Source: Colwellia sp. (GTDB lineage: Bacteria > Pseudomonadota > Gammaproteobacteria > Enterobacterales > Alteromonadaceae). From it: DNA of 64,000 nucleotides. The notes under the pieces were generated by a model. That model was given only the letters and a program-made list of their open reading frames with translations, ran no database searches and was not told where the DNA came from. A program made the translations under genes and the position numbers. Location: contig NVWU01000006.1 of the NCBI GenBank assembly GCA_002733765.1, positions 36,658-100,657 on the forward strand, read 5' to 3'. This document shows, piece by piece, positions 18,172 through 27,791 of the stretch (the stretch's first letter is position 1; each line of letters starts with the position of its first letter).

Positions 18172-19488
18172 CTATTCAATTGGCCATGTTAAGGTGAACG
18201 CAGCTCCCCCCATTTCACTATCAGCAATACTCGCCTCACCCTGATGCCATTCCATGATACGTGTCACAATGGCTAACCCTAAACCAAAACCACCAGTTTC
18301 ACGATTTCGAGACTGATCTCCACGAGAGAATGCGTCAAAAATTACCGCTTTAAATTCATCAGAAACACCCTCACCATTATCCTCAATACAAATTCGACAC
18401 AAGCTTGGCTCTTTGTCATTATCAGAATCAAGTAGAGAAATAGTCACCCTAACCTTGCCTGCACCATATTTTATTGCATTACTAATAAAGTTATTAAGTG
18501 CTCTATCAATAAAGTGATCATCACAAATGGCGAATAAATTAGGTGCATTATCAATAAATTCTATTTTCGTGACAAGCTGTTCATGGCTAGTAATTTGTTT
18601 TTCCACTAAATCATGAATATTTTCATTAGTAAAACTAAGCTCTGGTCTATCACTATCAAAAGCAGCATAAATAAGCATCTCATTAATTAATTCTTCTAGC
18701 TCACAGACATCATTACTTATTTGTTGCTGATACTTTTGTCTTTTATCTTCATCTTTGACTGTTGATAACATTTGCAAAGCAAATTTACTTCGAGCAAGTG
18801 GCGTTCTTAATTCATGAGAAACAGCACCGGTTAACTCTTTATGTGCATCAATAAGTCGCTTAATACGCTCAGCCATCATATTGAATGATTTCATCATAGG
18901 CGCCATCATGGTTGACTTAGCTATGGGCGCACTCGCCTTAAAATTACCTTGACCAAATTCACTAGTTGCTTTTTTAAGTTGCTCCAAATCACGAGAGATA
19001 GGCCATAACCAAATAAAAATTATCACACCAAAAAAGGCTAAAATACAGACTCTATAGATAGCTTTAATTCGTGGCCTAGTCGGCATTTTAGCTGGGCCTA
19101 GCGTAATCACTGACTCTGTATTTGGAATTAAATAATGCAAAATCACCATGTCATCATAATAATAAACATGGGTAGCGTCTTCCTTTAAAGCATGATGATC
19201 TTTATGCTCCATGGCATCAAAGGTCGATAGGCTGATTAACTTTAGTGGTAATTGATAGCGTTTCCCCGTTTGCTCAACAAGTGTTTCCCACTCATGCTGA
19301 GGGTGTTTTTGTACATAATCACCTACCGCAATTAACATCGTTTTATAACCAGTGTAAGACTCAACGTCTTGTTCAATGTATGAATTCCACACGTTATCCA
19401 GCAACCAAGAAAAAATGATAAAAGTAGAAATAATCAAAAAATAAAGACTAAAAAAAGATCGACCGGCACTTTTAAAACGAAAATTCAT
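18172..19488 (-). CDS. rstB: RstB-like sensor histidine kinase
   Basis: 438 residues: membrane helix (about 14-32), periplasmic sensor segment (about 33-145), second helix (ILAFFGVIIFIWLWPI), HAMP, HisKA with phospho-acceptor His near 223 (AVSHELRTPLARSKFAL), and an ATPase domain with N-box NNFISNAIKYG, DNGEGV and GFGLGLAI. HELRTPLAR and overall length match the RstB subfamily. The partner regulator lies upstream on the same strand; a hairpin terminator occupies the 88-bp gap. The His-containing sensor region (MEHKDHHALKED) might bind a metal, which is speculation. Confidence 0.8.
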   Translation of the reverse strand: MNFRFKSAGRSFFSLYFLIISTFIIFSWLLDNVWNSYIEQDVESYTGYKTMLIAVGDYVQKHPQHEWETLVEQTGKRYQLPLKLISLSTFDAMEHKDHHALKEDATHVYYYDDMVILHYLIPNTESVITLGPAKMPTRPRIKAIYRVCILAFFGVIIFIWLWPISRDLEQLKKATSEFGQGNFKASAPIAKSTMMAPMMKSFNMMAERIKRLIDAHKELTGAVSHELRTPLARSKFALQMLSTVKDEDKRQKYQQQISNDVCELEELINEMLIYAAFDSDRPELSFTNENIHDLVEKQITSHEQLVTKIEFIDNAPNLFAICDDHFIDRALNNFISNAIKYGAGKVRVTISLLDSDNDKEPSLCRICIEDNGEGVSDEFKAVIFDAFSRGDQSRNRETGGFGLGLAIVTRIMEWHQGEASIADSEMGGAAFTLTWPIE

Positions 19489-19534
19489 TACTGACCTACA
19501 ATATCAAAAATAAAATCAACAAATAAAAACAAAA

Positions 19535-19563
19535 AAGCGAAACTGCTCGTGACAGTTTCGCTT
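19535..19563 (-). terminator. Hairpin with T-tract between rstA-like and rstB-like genes
   Basis: Eleven-base arms AAGCGAAACTG and CAGTTTCGCTT pair perfectly around a 7-nt loop. In the minus-strand direction the stem is followed by a long T-rich tract (19521-19534). It lies between the regulator and the kinase, so it would terminate part of the transcripts and lower kinase expression relative to the regulator. Confidence 0.8.
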
Positions 19564-19576
19564 ATTAAAAGAATAA

Positions 19577-20284
19577 TTAATCCCACGCATCCGGAACAAA
19601 TAAATAGCCTTGTCCCCAAATTGTTTTGATTCTAAAAGGGGTTTCGGCGTCATCAAAAAGCTTTTTACGCAGTCTAGATATACGTACATCAACGCTTCTA
19701 TCTAAACCATCATATTCTCGACCAACCACTGCCTTATAAATATAATCTCGGTTTTGTACTTCACCTGCTTTACTGGCTAACAGCCACAATAAATCAAACT
19801 CTTGGCTGGTTAAATCGACATTTTCATCTTTTAACGTGACCTTACGTGACGCTTTATTAATATGTAAATGACCACAAGACACTTCCCCTACTCCTTGAGA
19901 TTGATTAGGTAATTCACCACGACGTAATAACGCAGTAATTCTAGCAAGTAATACCCGTGGTTCAACCGGTTTGATAACATAATCATCAGCACCAATTTCT
20001 AAACCTAAAACTTGATCAAAATCAGTGCCCTTTGCAGTTAACATTAAAATAGGACCAAAAAAAGTAGGACGTAAATCACGGCAAACAGCAAAACCATCTT
20101 TACCCGGCAGCATAATATCAAGGATGATCAAGTCAGGTGAAAATAAGTCAACACGCTTAGCAACGGTATCGCCCCTAAACTCTTGTTTAACATGATAACC
20201 TTCACTCGTTAAAAAATCGGTTACTAAATCCGATAACTGACGATCATCTTCAACTAATAATATTTTCTTTACTGAATCAGCCAT
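19577..20284 (-). CDS. rstA: RstA-like OmpR-family response regulator
   Basis: 235 residues: receiver domain with phospho-acceptor Asp56 in LIILDIMLPGKDG, conserved Thr (LMLTAKG) and Lys (YVIKP), and a C-terminal winged-helix domain with RSVDVRISRLRKKL and a terminal TIWGQGYLF. It pairs with the downstream RstB-like kinase. The subfamily name comes from resemblance of both partners to the RstA/RstB pair, which responds to envelope or acid conditions in enterics; the signal here is unknown. Confidence 0.8.
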   Translation of the reverse strand: MADSVKKILLVEDDRQLSDLVTDFLTSEGYHVKQEFRGDTVAKRVDLFSPDLIILDIMLPGKDGFAVCRDLRPTFFGPILMLTAKGTDFDQVLGLEIGADDYVIKPVEPRVLLARITALLRRGELPNQSQGVGEVSCGHLHINKASRKVTLKDENVDLTSQEFDLLWLLASKAGEVQNRDYIYKAVVGREYDGLDRSVDVRISRLRKKLFDDAETPFRIKTIWGQGYLFVPDAWD

Positions 20285-20515
20285 ATTTATTTCCTTTTAA
20301 TTGCTAATATTTTTCAACTAAGACAAGCTTAAACAAGTTATAGACCATTAACAATGCGTAGTACTAGTTGTTACGTCTAAATTACATTAACTTACATATT
20401 TGAACTGAACTGCTCAAATAAAACGCACAATGGTAAAGTTTACTAAAAATAACTTGCGACTAGGTAATCAAACAAGCAAGATCCCTACAAACTTTTACTT
20501 CGGAACTTAAATAAT

Positions 20516-21325
20516 ATGAAAATCATCAGTTTCAACATTAATGGCCTTCGTGCTCGTCTACATCAACTACAAGCTATTATTGATAAGCATCAGCCTGACA
20601 TTATCGGTTTACAAGAAATTAAAGTACATAATGAAGTATTTCCGCTAGAAGCGGTAAAAGCTATGGGTTATCACGTTTATTTTCATGGACAAAAAGCGCA
20701 TTATGGCGTTGCTATGTTATGTAAAAAGGAAGCAGTCAAGGTACAAAAAGGATTCCCAACTGACGATGATGAAGCTCAACGTCGTATGATTATGGTAGAA
20801 ACTACCAATAGTAAAGGCGAAAAAGTCACCGTGCTAAACGGCTATTTTCCACAAGGTGAAAATATTAGCCATGAAACTAAGTACCCTTACAAACGCAAAT
20901 TTTATCAAGACTTAATGACTTATTTAAATGAACATCATACTAACGATGAACAAATCGTGGTGATGGGCGATATTAATATATCTCCACTTGATTTAGATAT
21001 TGGCATCGGTGAAATTAACCGTAAACGCTGGTTAAAATCAGGTAAGTGTTCATTTCAATTAGAAGAACGTGAATGGCTAAAAACACTGATGGATTGGGGC
21101 TTTATTGATACCTTCCGCCAACTTCACCCTACACGCACCGAACGCTACTCTTGGTTTGACTACCGTTCTCGTGGCTTTGATGATAATCGAGGCTTACGTA
21201 TCGATGTTGTTTTAGCGACAAAAACCTTAAGTGAACAATGTGTAGAATCTGATATTGATTATGAACTTCGTGGTATAGAAAAACCATCAGATCACGCGCC
21301 AATTTGGTCTACATTTACCGACTAA
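20516..21325 (+). CDS. xthA: Exonuclease III (AP endonuclease)
   Basis: A 269-residue exonuclease III/APE1-type phosphodiesterase for base excision repair: incises abasic sites and removes 3' blocking groups with Mg2+. Seen: NINGLRAR, metal-ligand Glu in [32 protein letters not shown] and the catalytic SDHAPIW at the C-terminus. Length is usual. The start ATG follows a GGAAC purine-rich stretch. The rlmA gene follows 15 bp later on the same strand. Confidence 0.95.
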   Translation: MKIISFNINGLRARLHQLQAIIDKHQPDIIGLQEIKVHNEVFPLEAVKAMGYHVYFHGQKAHYGVAMLCKKEAVKVQKGFPTDDDEAQRRMIMVETTNSKGEKVTVLNGYFPQGENISHETKYPYKRKFYQDLMTYLNEHHTNDEQIVVMGDINISPLDLDIGIGEINRKRWLKSGKCSFQLEEREWLKTLMDWGFIDTFRQLHPTRTERYSWFDYRSRGFDDNRGLRIDVVLATKTLSEQCVESDIDYELRGIEKPSDHAPIWSTFTD

Positions 21326-21340
21326 CAGTAAGATAAATTC

Positions 21341-22153
21341 ATGTCACTATTACCTGCTAATTACCTTTGCCCACTTTGTCAGCAAGCATTAACCCTTACT
21401 GACAAAACATATAGTTGTATAAACAATCACAGCTTTGATCAAGCTAAACAAGGTTATGTAAACTTATTGCCCGTGCAATTTAAACACTCAAAAGCACCTG
21501 GTGATAATAAAGACATGGTTATTGCTAGACGTACTTTTCTTGATAAAGGCTTTTATCAACCATTGGTTGATAAAATGCTCGCACTGTATCAACAATATGG
21601 TCAAAGCGATGCACCATTACTTGATGCTGGTTGTGGTGAGGGCTTTTATACTCATCAACACAAAATGAATGACAATCAAGTTTATGGCGTTGATATAGCA
21701 AAAGAAACAATAAAAATTGCCGCTAAGCGTTATCAAAACTGTCATTTTAGTGTCGGTACTTTGTCTAAATTAAGCTTTAGTGATAACTATTTTGGCTGGT
21801 TAATCTCTGTTTATGCACCCATTTTAGAAAATGAATTTACTCGCATTTTGCAAAAAAATGGTTATTTATTAACCGTAACACCCGCTGAGCAGCATTTATT
21901 TGAATTAAAAGAATTAATTTATAAGCAAGCAAATCAGCACGATATAACTAAAACGCCAGTAACTAATTTAACCCTAATTGAAGAACAACAGTTAACTTAC
22001 CCGATGAATTTTAAACACAGTGATGATGTACTTAGTTTATTAGCAATGACACCTTTTGCCTTTAAAGCATCAAAGGCGTTAATAGCAGAAATTAAAACGA
22101 TGAATGAATTTACCTGCCAGGCTGATTTTATTTTAAGACTTTATAAAAAATAA
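21341..22153 (+). CDS. rlmA: 23S rRNA (guanine-N1)-methyltransferase RlmA
   Basis: Methylates N1 of G745 in helix 35 of 23S rRNA using S-adenosylmethionine. The N-terminal zinc finger is visible (CPLCQQ ... CINNH, the C-x2-C ... C-x3-H pattern), followed by QAKQGYVNLLP and RRTFLDKGFYQPL, both hallmarks of the RlmA family. The methyltransferase motif I is LLDAGCGEGFY. It is 270 residues long, as usual. Probably co-transcribed with xthA; convergent with yfbV. Confidence 0.92.
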   Translation: MSLLPANYLCPLCQQALTLTDKTYSCINNHSFDQAKQGYVNLLPVQFKHSKAPGDNKDMVIARRTFLDKGFYQPLVDKMLALYQQYGQSDAPLLDAGCGEGFYTHQHKMNDNQVYGVDIAKETIKIAAKRYQNCHFSVGTLSKLSFSDNYFGWLISVYAPILENEFTRILQKNGYLLTVTPAEQHLFELKELIYKQANQHDITKTPVTNLTLIEEQQLTYPMNFKHSDDVLSLLAMTPFAFKASKALIAEIKTMNEFTCQADFILRLYKK

Positions 22154-22170
22154 AAACAGAAAATGAGTAG

Positions 22171-22638
22171 TTAGTTTCTCGAAGCAAAGGTCAGTTGCAG
22201 TAATTTCGCTAAATCTATATACCTTGGTTTAGCGTTAGTTAAGTCCGTTAGCTTATTTTGACTGCCCTGCTCTTTGGCTTTTTCTAAACCACTACGATAC
22301 CAAGAAGCCAATGACGGTGGTAAAAATTTATCTGCTTTAACGCCTAAAACCACTAAGGCTTGTACGGGTATAGATAATAAAAACAATCCGTAAACCAAAG
22401 CTTGTGGTAAAGCGTCTAATACATTATTGATACTACCCGAGCCGAAAAAAAATCCTGATGAAAAATATAGCTGCATAATAAAAGAAAATAATGCCAAAGC
22501 AGGAAAAGTTCGACAAACAAAGCGCGCACTTTGTACCGCCCGATAATCCGCAAAATAACGCGCTAATTCTGCCTTTTCTGGCCAAAAATCAATATACTTT
22601 TGACCTAATTTAATTATTTCTACTACAGATAAATTCAT
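22171..22638 (-). CDS. yfbV: YfbV-type (UPF0208) inner-membrane protein
   Basis: 155 residues with two hydrophobic segments (about 46-63 and 82-103), a cytoplasmic basic N-terminus (YFADYRAVQSARFVCRTFPA) and a polar C-terminus (KPRYIDLAKLLQLTFA), matching the UPF0208/YfbV family. In E. coli the same gene is divergent from ackA-pta, exactly as here, which supports the call. Work on the enteric homologue links it to chromosome organisation near the terminus; that role is not shown by the sequence here. Confidence 0.88.
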   Translation of the reverse strand: MNLSVVEIIKLGQKYIDFWPEKAELARYFADYRAVQSARFVCRTFPALALFSFIMQLYFSSGFFFGSGSINNVLDALPQALVYGLFLLSIPVQALVVLGVKADKFLPPSLASWYRSGLEKAKEQGSQNKLTDLTNAKPRYIDLAKLLQLTFASRN

Positions 22639-22851
22639 AAGTAAATACCATTATAATCTTGTATCCATTATAGCAGCTACCTCTTAATAGCAAAAGTAAT
22701 AGGGTAGATTTACTGATGATAATCTTGTAATGATTTGTTAACTATCATGAATAAATAGTTCAACAAGGTTGACTTTATTGCCTTACATCAATTATTTTTT
22801 ATCCTAAACGGTTATAATAATGCTATATCCTTTCCTTTCATTCAAGAAACT

Positions 22852-24123
22852 ATGTCAAAACAACAATCCGCTTCTACACCAACAAGTGTTGAAGCCATAT
22901 TAGTGATCAATTGCGGTAGCTCTTCAGTTAAATTTTCATTAATAGAGCCTGAATCTGGCACAACCCTATTATCAGGTTTAGCTGAATGCTTAAGCACACC
23001 ACAAGCCAGTATTAAAATTAGGCATAATGCTAGGATAGACAATGAAGAACTCATTGAAACAAGTGCGCTTGCTGCTCCTTTTGATCATCAAATAGCCCTT
23101 AGTGCGTTAGTAAATAAACTGGTGCAATTAAATTTAGTCGACAATATTATTGCTGTCGGTCACCGCGTTGTTCATGGTGGCGAACATTACGCGCAACCAA
23201 CCTTAATCAATACTCGCGTTAAAAAAACAATTGAAGCATTAGCTAAATTAGCACCTTTACATAATCCAGCAAACCTTATTGGCATAAACGCTTGTCAACA
23301 AGCATTCTCAACGCTACCACAAGTGGCAATATTCGACACCGCATTTCACCAAAGCATGCCTGAAAAAGCATACCTTTACGGCTTGCCGTTTGAGTTATAT
23401 CAAAAGCACAGTATTAGGCGTTATGGTTTTCATGGTACTAGCCATTATTTTGTTGCTAATCAAGCCGCAAAATTTATGGATAAACCACTTCAACAATGTA
23501 ATTTGATCAGCGCTCATTTAGGTAATGGCTGTAGTGTAACGGTAATTAAGAATGGTCAAAGTGTTGATACCAGTATGGGTATGACCCCACTTGAAGGCGT
23601 AATGATGGGCACTCGCAGTGGTGACATAGATGCAAGTATTATTTTTCACTTAGTTGAACAACTTGGTTTTAGCATTGAACAAGTGGATACCTTATTAAAT
23701 AAAAAAAGCGGTTTACTTGGTTTGTCAGAACTCAGTAATGATTGTCGTACACTAGAAAGTGCTATGCTAGATAAAAATAATCCACAATCAACACAAGCCG
23801 AATTAGCGTTAACTGTATTTTGCTATCGAATAGCGAAAAGCATCGCGTCATTTAGTGCTAGCCTTAGCGAATTAGACGGTTTGATTTTTACTGGCGGCAT
23901 TGGCGAAAACTCGTCTTGGGTGAGACAAGAAATTGTGAATCAATTAGGCTTATTGAACTTTCACCTTTGCGAAGAAAATAACCAAGCGACTCGCTTCGGT
24001 ACTAGTGGCAATATTGCTATTAGCACATCAAGACCCTGTTGGGTGATCGCCACCAATGAAGAGTGGGTAATTGCTGAGCAAACAGCACAATTATTAAAAT
24101 CAAACTTGGCAGGAGAATTATAA
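22852..24123 (+). CDS. ackA: Acetate kinase
   Basis: Interconverts acetate plus ATP with acetyl phosphate plus ADP. The 423-residue ASKHA-fold protein shows the N-terminal phosphate loop INCGSSSVKFSL, VGHRVVHGGE, FDTAFHQSMP, RYGFHGTSH, SAHLGNGCSV, MGMTPLEGVMMGTRSGD and GGIGENSSWVR. A short extension of about 13 residues precedes the usual start. The stop overlaps the pta start (TAATG), so translation is coupled. The pair forms the Pta-AckA acetate overflow and assimilation pathway. Confidence 0.97.
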   Translation: MSKQQSASTPTSVEAILVINCGSSSVKFSLIEPESGTTLLSGLAECLSTPQASIKIRHNARIDNEELIETSALAAPFDHQIALSALVNKLVQLNLVDNIIAVGHRVVHGGEHYAQPTLINTRVKKTIEALAKLAPLHNPANLIGINACQQAFSTLPQVAIFDTAFHQSMPEKAYLYGLPFELYQKHSIRRYGFHGTSHYFVANQAAKFMDKPLQQCNLISAHLGNGCSVTVIKNGQSVDTSMGMTPLEGVMMGTRSGDIDASIIFHLVEQLGFSIEQVDTLLNKKSGLLGLSELSNDCRTLESAMLDKNNPQSTQAELALTVFCYRIAKSIASFSASLSELDGLIFTGGIGENSSWVRQEIVNQLGLLNFHLCEENNQATRFGTSGNIAISTSRPCWVIATNEEWVIAEQTAQLLKSNLAGEL

Positions 24124-26264
24124 TGGTAACCAAATCAGATTCTCACAGAATAATGCTCATTCCTGTTGGTTTTGGTGTTGGCTTAACTAGTGTCGCGCTT
24201 GGTTTGCTGCACAGTTGTGAACAAAAAGGCATTAAAGTAGGTCATTTTAAACCGATTAGCCAACCGTCACGAAATTCGTTAGCCAAAAAAAATAGAACAA
24301 TAGAGGCTGTTAGCCTTTCACAAAATAGTCGTTGTATATCACTAAACTATTTTGAAGAAAAAATGGCTGATGGTTTACACGATACCGTACTTGAAGAAAT
24401 TGTCGCTAATTTTGATAGTTTCAACCAAGATCAAGAAGTAGTTATCATCGAAGGATTAATTCCAACGACTCGCCAGCCTTACGCTGGCCGCATTAACCGT
24501 GATGTAGCTCAAGCACTCTGCGCTGATATAGTATTAGTTGCGGCGCCGGGTAATGATAATACTGAGGCTTTTGAAAATAGACTTGAAGTAACTGCTGAAA
24601 CTTATGGTGGCACCAAGAACAAGCACTTATTAGGCTGTATTATTAATAAGTTAAATGCACCAGATCAAGAGGCATACGGCTTACTTCCTAGGGAAGAAGA
24701 AATCGACAGTGATTTTGACATTACTCCATGGAAAAATTTAAATATTTTCAAAAATCGGCGCTTTGATTTACTCGGCTCAATTACTTGGGAAATGGATCTT
24801 ATTGCACCACGTATTATGGATATTAGTAATTATCTTGAGGCTACCATTATTAATGCCGGTGAAATGGAACATAGACGCTTTCGTAGTGTCGATTTTTGTG
24901 CCCGCAGTGTTAGTAACCTAATAAGCGACTTTGTGCCCGGCCGTTTAATTGTTACCCCAGGCGATCGTACTGACATTATTATTGCTACCTGTTTATCTGC
25001 ATTAAATGGTACTAAACTTGGTGGATTAATTTTAACTAACGGTTTTGAGCCACCAAAAGAAGTTTGGGAATTATGCCAGCAAGCACTCAATGCAGGTTTA
25101 CCTGTGCTTTCTGTGCCATGGGATACTTGGCAAACTTCTCGCCATATCATGAATTTTAATCCAGAAATTCCTCAAGATGATATTCAACGGCAAGAGAAAG
25201 TGAAACAACACATTGCCGATAGTTTATCAAAAGATTGGATCACTCACTTATCAGATAAAGTAGAATCAAATTATTTATTATCACCTCCCGCCTTTAGACA
25301 TAAGTTAACTGAGCTTGCCCGACAAGCAAATAAATTGATCGTATTGCCTGAAGGTACTGATGTTCGTACTATCAAAGCAGCGGCAATATGTTGTGAACGT
25401 AATATTGCCCGTTGCCAGTTAATTGGTAATAAAGAAGAGATTTTACGTATAGCAGAACAACAAGGTATTCATTTACCAAATGGCTTATTAATCACCGACC
25501 CTGATCTTATTAGAGAAAACTATATCAAGCCTTTAGTTGAACTTAGAAAAAATAAAGGTCTTACGGAAGTTATTGCTAAAGAAAATTTACAAGATAATGT
25601 TGTATTATCAACTATGATGCTGCAAATGGGACAAGTTGATGGATTAGTCTCTGGCGCAATTAACACAACAGCAAATACTATAAGGCCTGCTTTACAGTTA
25701 ATTAAAACTTCACCGGGTAACTCTTTAGTTTCATCAATTTTCTTTATGTTATTGCCAGAACAAGTGCTCGTTTATGGTGATTGTGCAATCAACCCTGATC
25801 CAAATGCTGAGCAATTAGCCGATATAGCCATTCAATCAGCCGATTCTGCCGCCGCTTTTGGTATACCGCCACGTGTTGCTATGATCAGTTATAGTACAGG
25901 CTGTTCCGGTCATGGCGCTGATGTCGAGAAAGTAGCAAAAGCCACTCAGTTAGCGAAAGCCAAGCGACCTGATTTAATCATAGACGGGCCACTACAATAT
26001 GACGCCGCTATTATGGAAAATGTCGCTAAGAAAAAAGCACCAAACAGCCCTGTTGCAGGAAAAGCTACCGTATTTATTTTTCCTGATCTCAATACCGGTA
26101 ATACAACCTATAAAGCCGTGCAACGCTCAGCTGATTTAGTCAGTATCGGGCCTATGCTACAAGGCATGAATAAACCCGTTAACGATTTATCTCGCGGTGC
26201 ATTAGTTGATGATATTGTTTATACAATTGCACTAACGGCAATTCAAGCCACACAACAAAAATGA
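24123..26264 (+). CDS. pta: Phosphate acetyltransferase (long form)
   Basis: Converts acetyl-CoA and phosphate to acetyl phosphate. The 713-residue long form has an N-terminal P-loop-like domain (MLIPVGFGVGLTSVALGL), a central DRTGG domain (about 215-330), and a C-terminal catalytic PTA/PTB domain from about 390 (VLPEGTDVRTIKAA, GLVSGAINTTANTIRPALQ, FFMLLPEQV, SYSTGCSGHGADVEKV, NTGNTTYKAVQRSA). All regions look intact. It is translationally coupled to ackA and followed by a hairpin at 26340-26370. Confidence 0.97.
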   Translation: MVTKSDSHRIMLIPVGFGVGLTSVALGLLHSCEQKGIKVGHFKPISQPSRNSLAKKNRTIEAVSLSQNSRCISLNYFEEKMADGLHDTVLEEIVANFDSFNQDQEVVIIEGLIPTTRQPYAGRINRDVAQALCADIVLVAAPGNDNTEAFENRLEVTAETYGGTKNKHLLGCIINKLNAPDQEAYGLLPREEEIDSDFDITPWKNLNIFKNRRFDLLGSITWEMDLIAPRIMDISNYLEATIINAGEMEHRRFRSVDFCARSVSNLISDFVPGRLIVTPGDRTDIIIATCLSALNGTKLGGLILTNGFEPPKEVWELCQQALNAGLPVLSVPWDTWQTSRHIMNFNPEIPQDDIQRQEKVKQHIADSLSKDWITHLSDKVESNYLLSPPAFRHKLTELARQANKLIVLPEGTDVRTIKAAAICCERNIARCQLIGNKEEILRIAEQQGIHLPNGLLITDPDLIRENYIKPLVELRKNKGLTEVIAKENLQDNVVLSTMMLQMGQVDGLVSGAINTTANTIRPALQLIKTSPGNSLVSSIFFMLLPEQVLVYGDCAINPDPNAEQLADIAIQSADSAAAFGIPPRVAMISYSTGCSGHGADVEKVAKATQLAKAKRPDLIIDGPLQYDAAIMENVAKKKAPNSPVAGKATVFIFPDLNTGNTTYKAVQRSADLVSIGPMLQGMNKPVNDLSRGALVDDIVYTIALTAIQATQQK

Positions 26265-26677
26265 AAAGTGTTAAATTTCATACACTCAATAATAACATGT
26301 TAAAACAATAACTTAATGAGGTAATCAAAGATTACTCACAATGATATCCACAGGAATTGTGGATATCATTTCGCTCCCTCTATTGTCGTTTAGTGTAGGT
26401 GAGTAAACAAGCGAGACGCATAAACTCATCAATGAACACTCAATACTTTTGCTAATATTTAAGCCGATGATGTAAATATATTAAAGAATCGTATTTCCAC
26501 CAGAAAGTGAGGGGAACGCCGCATTTTAGCGCATCATTACAAAATAATAAATTTATAACTTATTGATGGTATGTTATAAAAAAGATAAAATAAGAACATT
26601 AAGTCATAATTTAATCGAAAATATTTCTATCTGAAATATGGGATTATTCTAGTTAAAAAGGCTGTTAGGTGAATATT
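26265..26677. other. 413-bp intergenic region after pta
   Basis: Contains the pta hairpin terminator at 26340-26370 and then about 300 bp of very AT-rich DNA with no recognised gene. GTTAGGT at 26664-26670, just before the next gene, resembles an integron core site but more simply serves as its ribosome-binding region. Confidence 0.4.
26340..26370 (+). terminator. Hairpin downstream of pta
   Basis: Thirteen-base arms AATGATATCCACA and TGTGGATATCATT pair perfectly around GGAAT. It lies 75 bp after the pta stop. The following T-tract is short (TTTCGCT), so termination strength is uncertain. Confidence 0.65.
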
Positions 26678-27286
26678 ATGACTTCTGAGTTTCTCGATGT
26701 TTTCCCTCAAGGAGTCGACTTTTCTGTTTTTGATCATTTTGGCAGAGCCAAGTTCTTCTTAGAGCAAGCGGTACGTTTGCAAAACGATGATGATTGGAAG
26801 GTGTTTAGCTGGTGTATTAATTCCTCAATCTATTCATGTAGAGCTATAAAAGAAGTAATTGAAAATTACGTTGAAGATCCAACCACTCCTCAAGGTAGGT
26901 GGCACGACTTCGATGCCGTATATTTTGAAAAAGTTAGACATGTAGAAATGATTGGAAGTTATAGGGTTCAGGATTTTCATCGAAGTGCTATTAGTTTTGT
27001 ACCAAATTTTACAGCTCAACATGGTGCTGTAAAAATCAAAACATCTAAACAATTTGGGAGTGAGGCTGAAGCTAGTATAGATTCTGCTGGTAAAGTTAGT
27101 GAGACCAAAAAACGGAATGCTTCTATAAAATTTGATCGCCCAATTTTTATTAGTAGTGGAAATATTACACTAGAAAATAATTCAACTATGCCAGTACAAA
27201 ATATGGTTCAAGAATATCTTGAAGATTTATATAAACTAGTTAGCGCAAGAGCACAAAGCCACCCTTGGGATAGTTTGGCAATGTAA
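26678..27286 (+). CDS. Hypothetical protein of unknown function
   Basis: About 202 residues, soluble, no signal or membrane segment. The N-terminal half is helical with RAKFFLEQAVRL and SIYSCRAIKEVIENY, which loosely recalls HEPN-type helical domains but lacks a clear R-x4-6-H motif, so no function is assigned. The C-terminal half is Ser/Thr/Lys-rich. The ATG at 26678 is preferred to an upstream GTG at 26669 because TTAGGTG then acts as ribosome-binding site. Its accessory setting (AT-rich, unknown neighbours) suggests it was acquired. Confidence 0.6.
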   Translation: MTSEFLDVFPQGVDFSVFDHFGRAKFFLEQAVRLQNDDDWKVFSWCINSSIYSCRAIKEVIENYVEDPTTPQGRWHDFDAVYFEKVRHVEMIGSYRVQDFHRSAISFVPNFTAQHGAVKIKTSKQFGSEAEASIDSAGKVSETKKRNASIKFDRPIFISSGNITLENNSTMPVQNMVQEYLEDLYKLVSARAQSHPWDSLAM

Positions 27287-27314
27287 TTCACCATACAAGT
27301 TGCTTAAAAGGAGT

Positions 27315-27694
27315 ATGCGTATTTCTCAGCTACCATTTTCGAAATTTGAAAAGATCTCAATCGCTTTATCTGTATTCATCATCATATCGGGTTATCTTTA
27401 AGCGCTAGCAAAATATCTGAGGTTGCTGGATATGTTTGGGAAGAAAACGAGAAAGAGATGCTCGCCATAATTGAGTCTGAAGATAGTAAGATACCTAAAG
27501 AATTCCAAGCAGTGGCTAAAGCTAAATTACTAGTTCAATTAAAAGAATCAAAAGCAAAAGCAAGTCGCCGCGCTTATGCATTAGAAATGAGATTAATTAA
27601 AGTTGAATCTAATATTGTCATGGTAGGCACTTTAATTTGGGCGTTTGGCGATTATTTAGTACCAGAGATGTTTTCTGTGATTGCACAGTGTTAA
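27315..27694 (+). pseudogene. Probable frameshifted small two-helix membrane protein
   Basis: An ATG at 27315, preceded by AAAAGGAGT, opens a frame with a membrane segment (KISIALSVFIIISGYL) that stops at 27398-27400. A second frame, open from 27350, continues after this point with SASKISEVAGYVWEENEKEM, a charged helical region and a second hydrophobic segment (NIVMVGTLIWAFGDYLV) to a stop at 27694. Joined by a one-base shift near 27390-27400 they make one plausible protein of about 125 residues. Alternatively the 78-residue second part starting at 27458 is itself the gene. No family is recognised. Confidence 0.45.
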
Positions 27695-27724
27695 AACATA
27701 AGAAATTAAACAAGGACAAAAAAC

Positions 27725-27769
27725 AGTTGGTTTTTGCTTCTTCTTCGCTTATTTTAACCAACTTTTTTT
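27725..27769 (+). terminator. Hairpin with T-tract; could also be part of an attC-like site
   Basis: Arms AGTTGGTT (27725-27732) and AACCAACT (27756-27763) enclose a 23-nt loop, followed by seven T residues in a row counting the arm end, so it can terminate the preceding gene. The larger foldback 27705-27780, bounded by ATTAAAC and GTTAATT, has unpaired bases mainly on one arm, like an integron attC site. The terminator reading is simpler. Confidence 0.5.
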
Positions 27770-27791
27770 GCCTGTTAATTAGGCGTTGAGG

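Noticed and set aside
24830..25150. Minus-strand open frames inside pta and other long genes
   Set aside because: They are shadows of well-supported genes on the other strand and show no independent coding evidence.
26664..26670. GTTAGGT as an integron core site
   Set aside because: It fits GTTRRRY, but no foldback arm or partner AAC-containing site was found upstream, and it is well explained as a ribosome-binding region.
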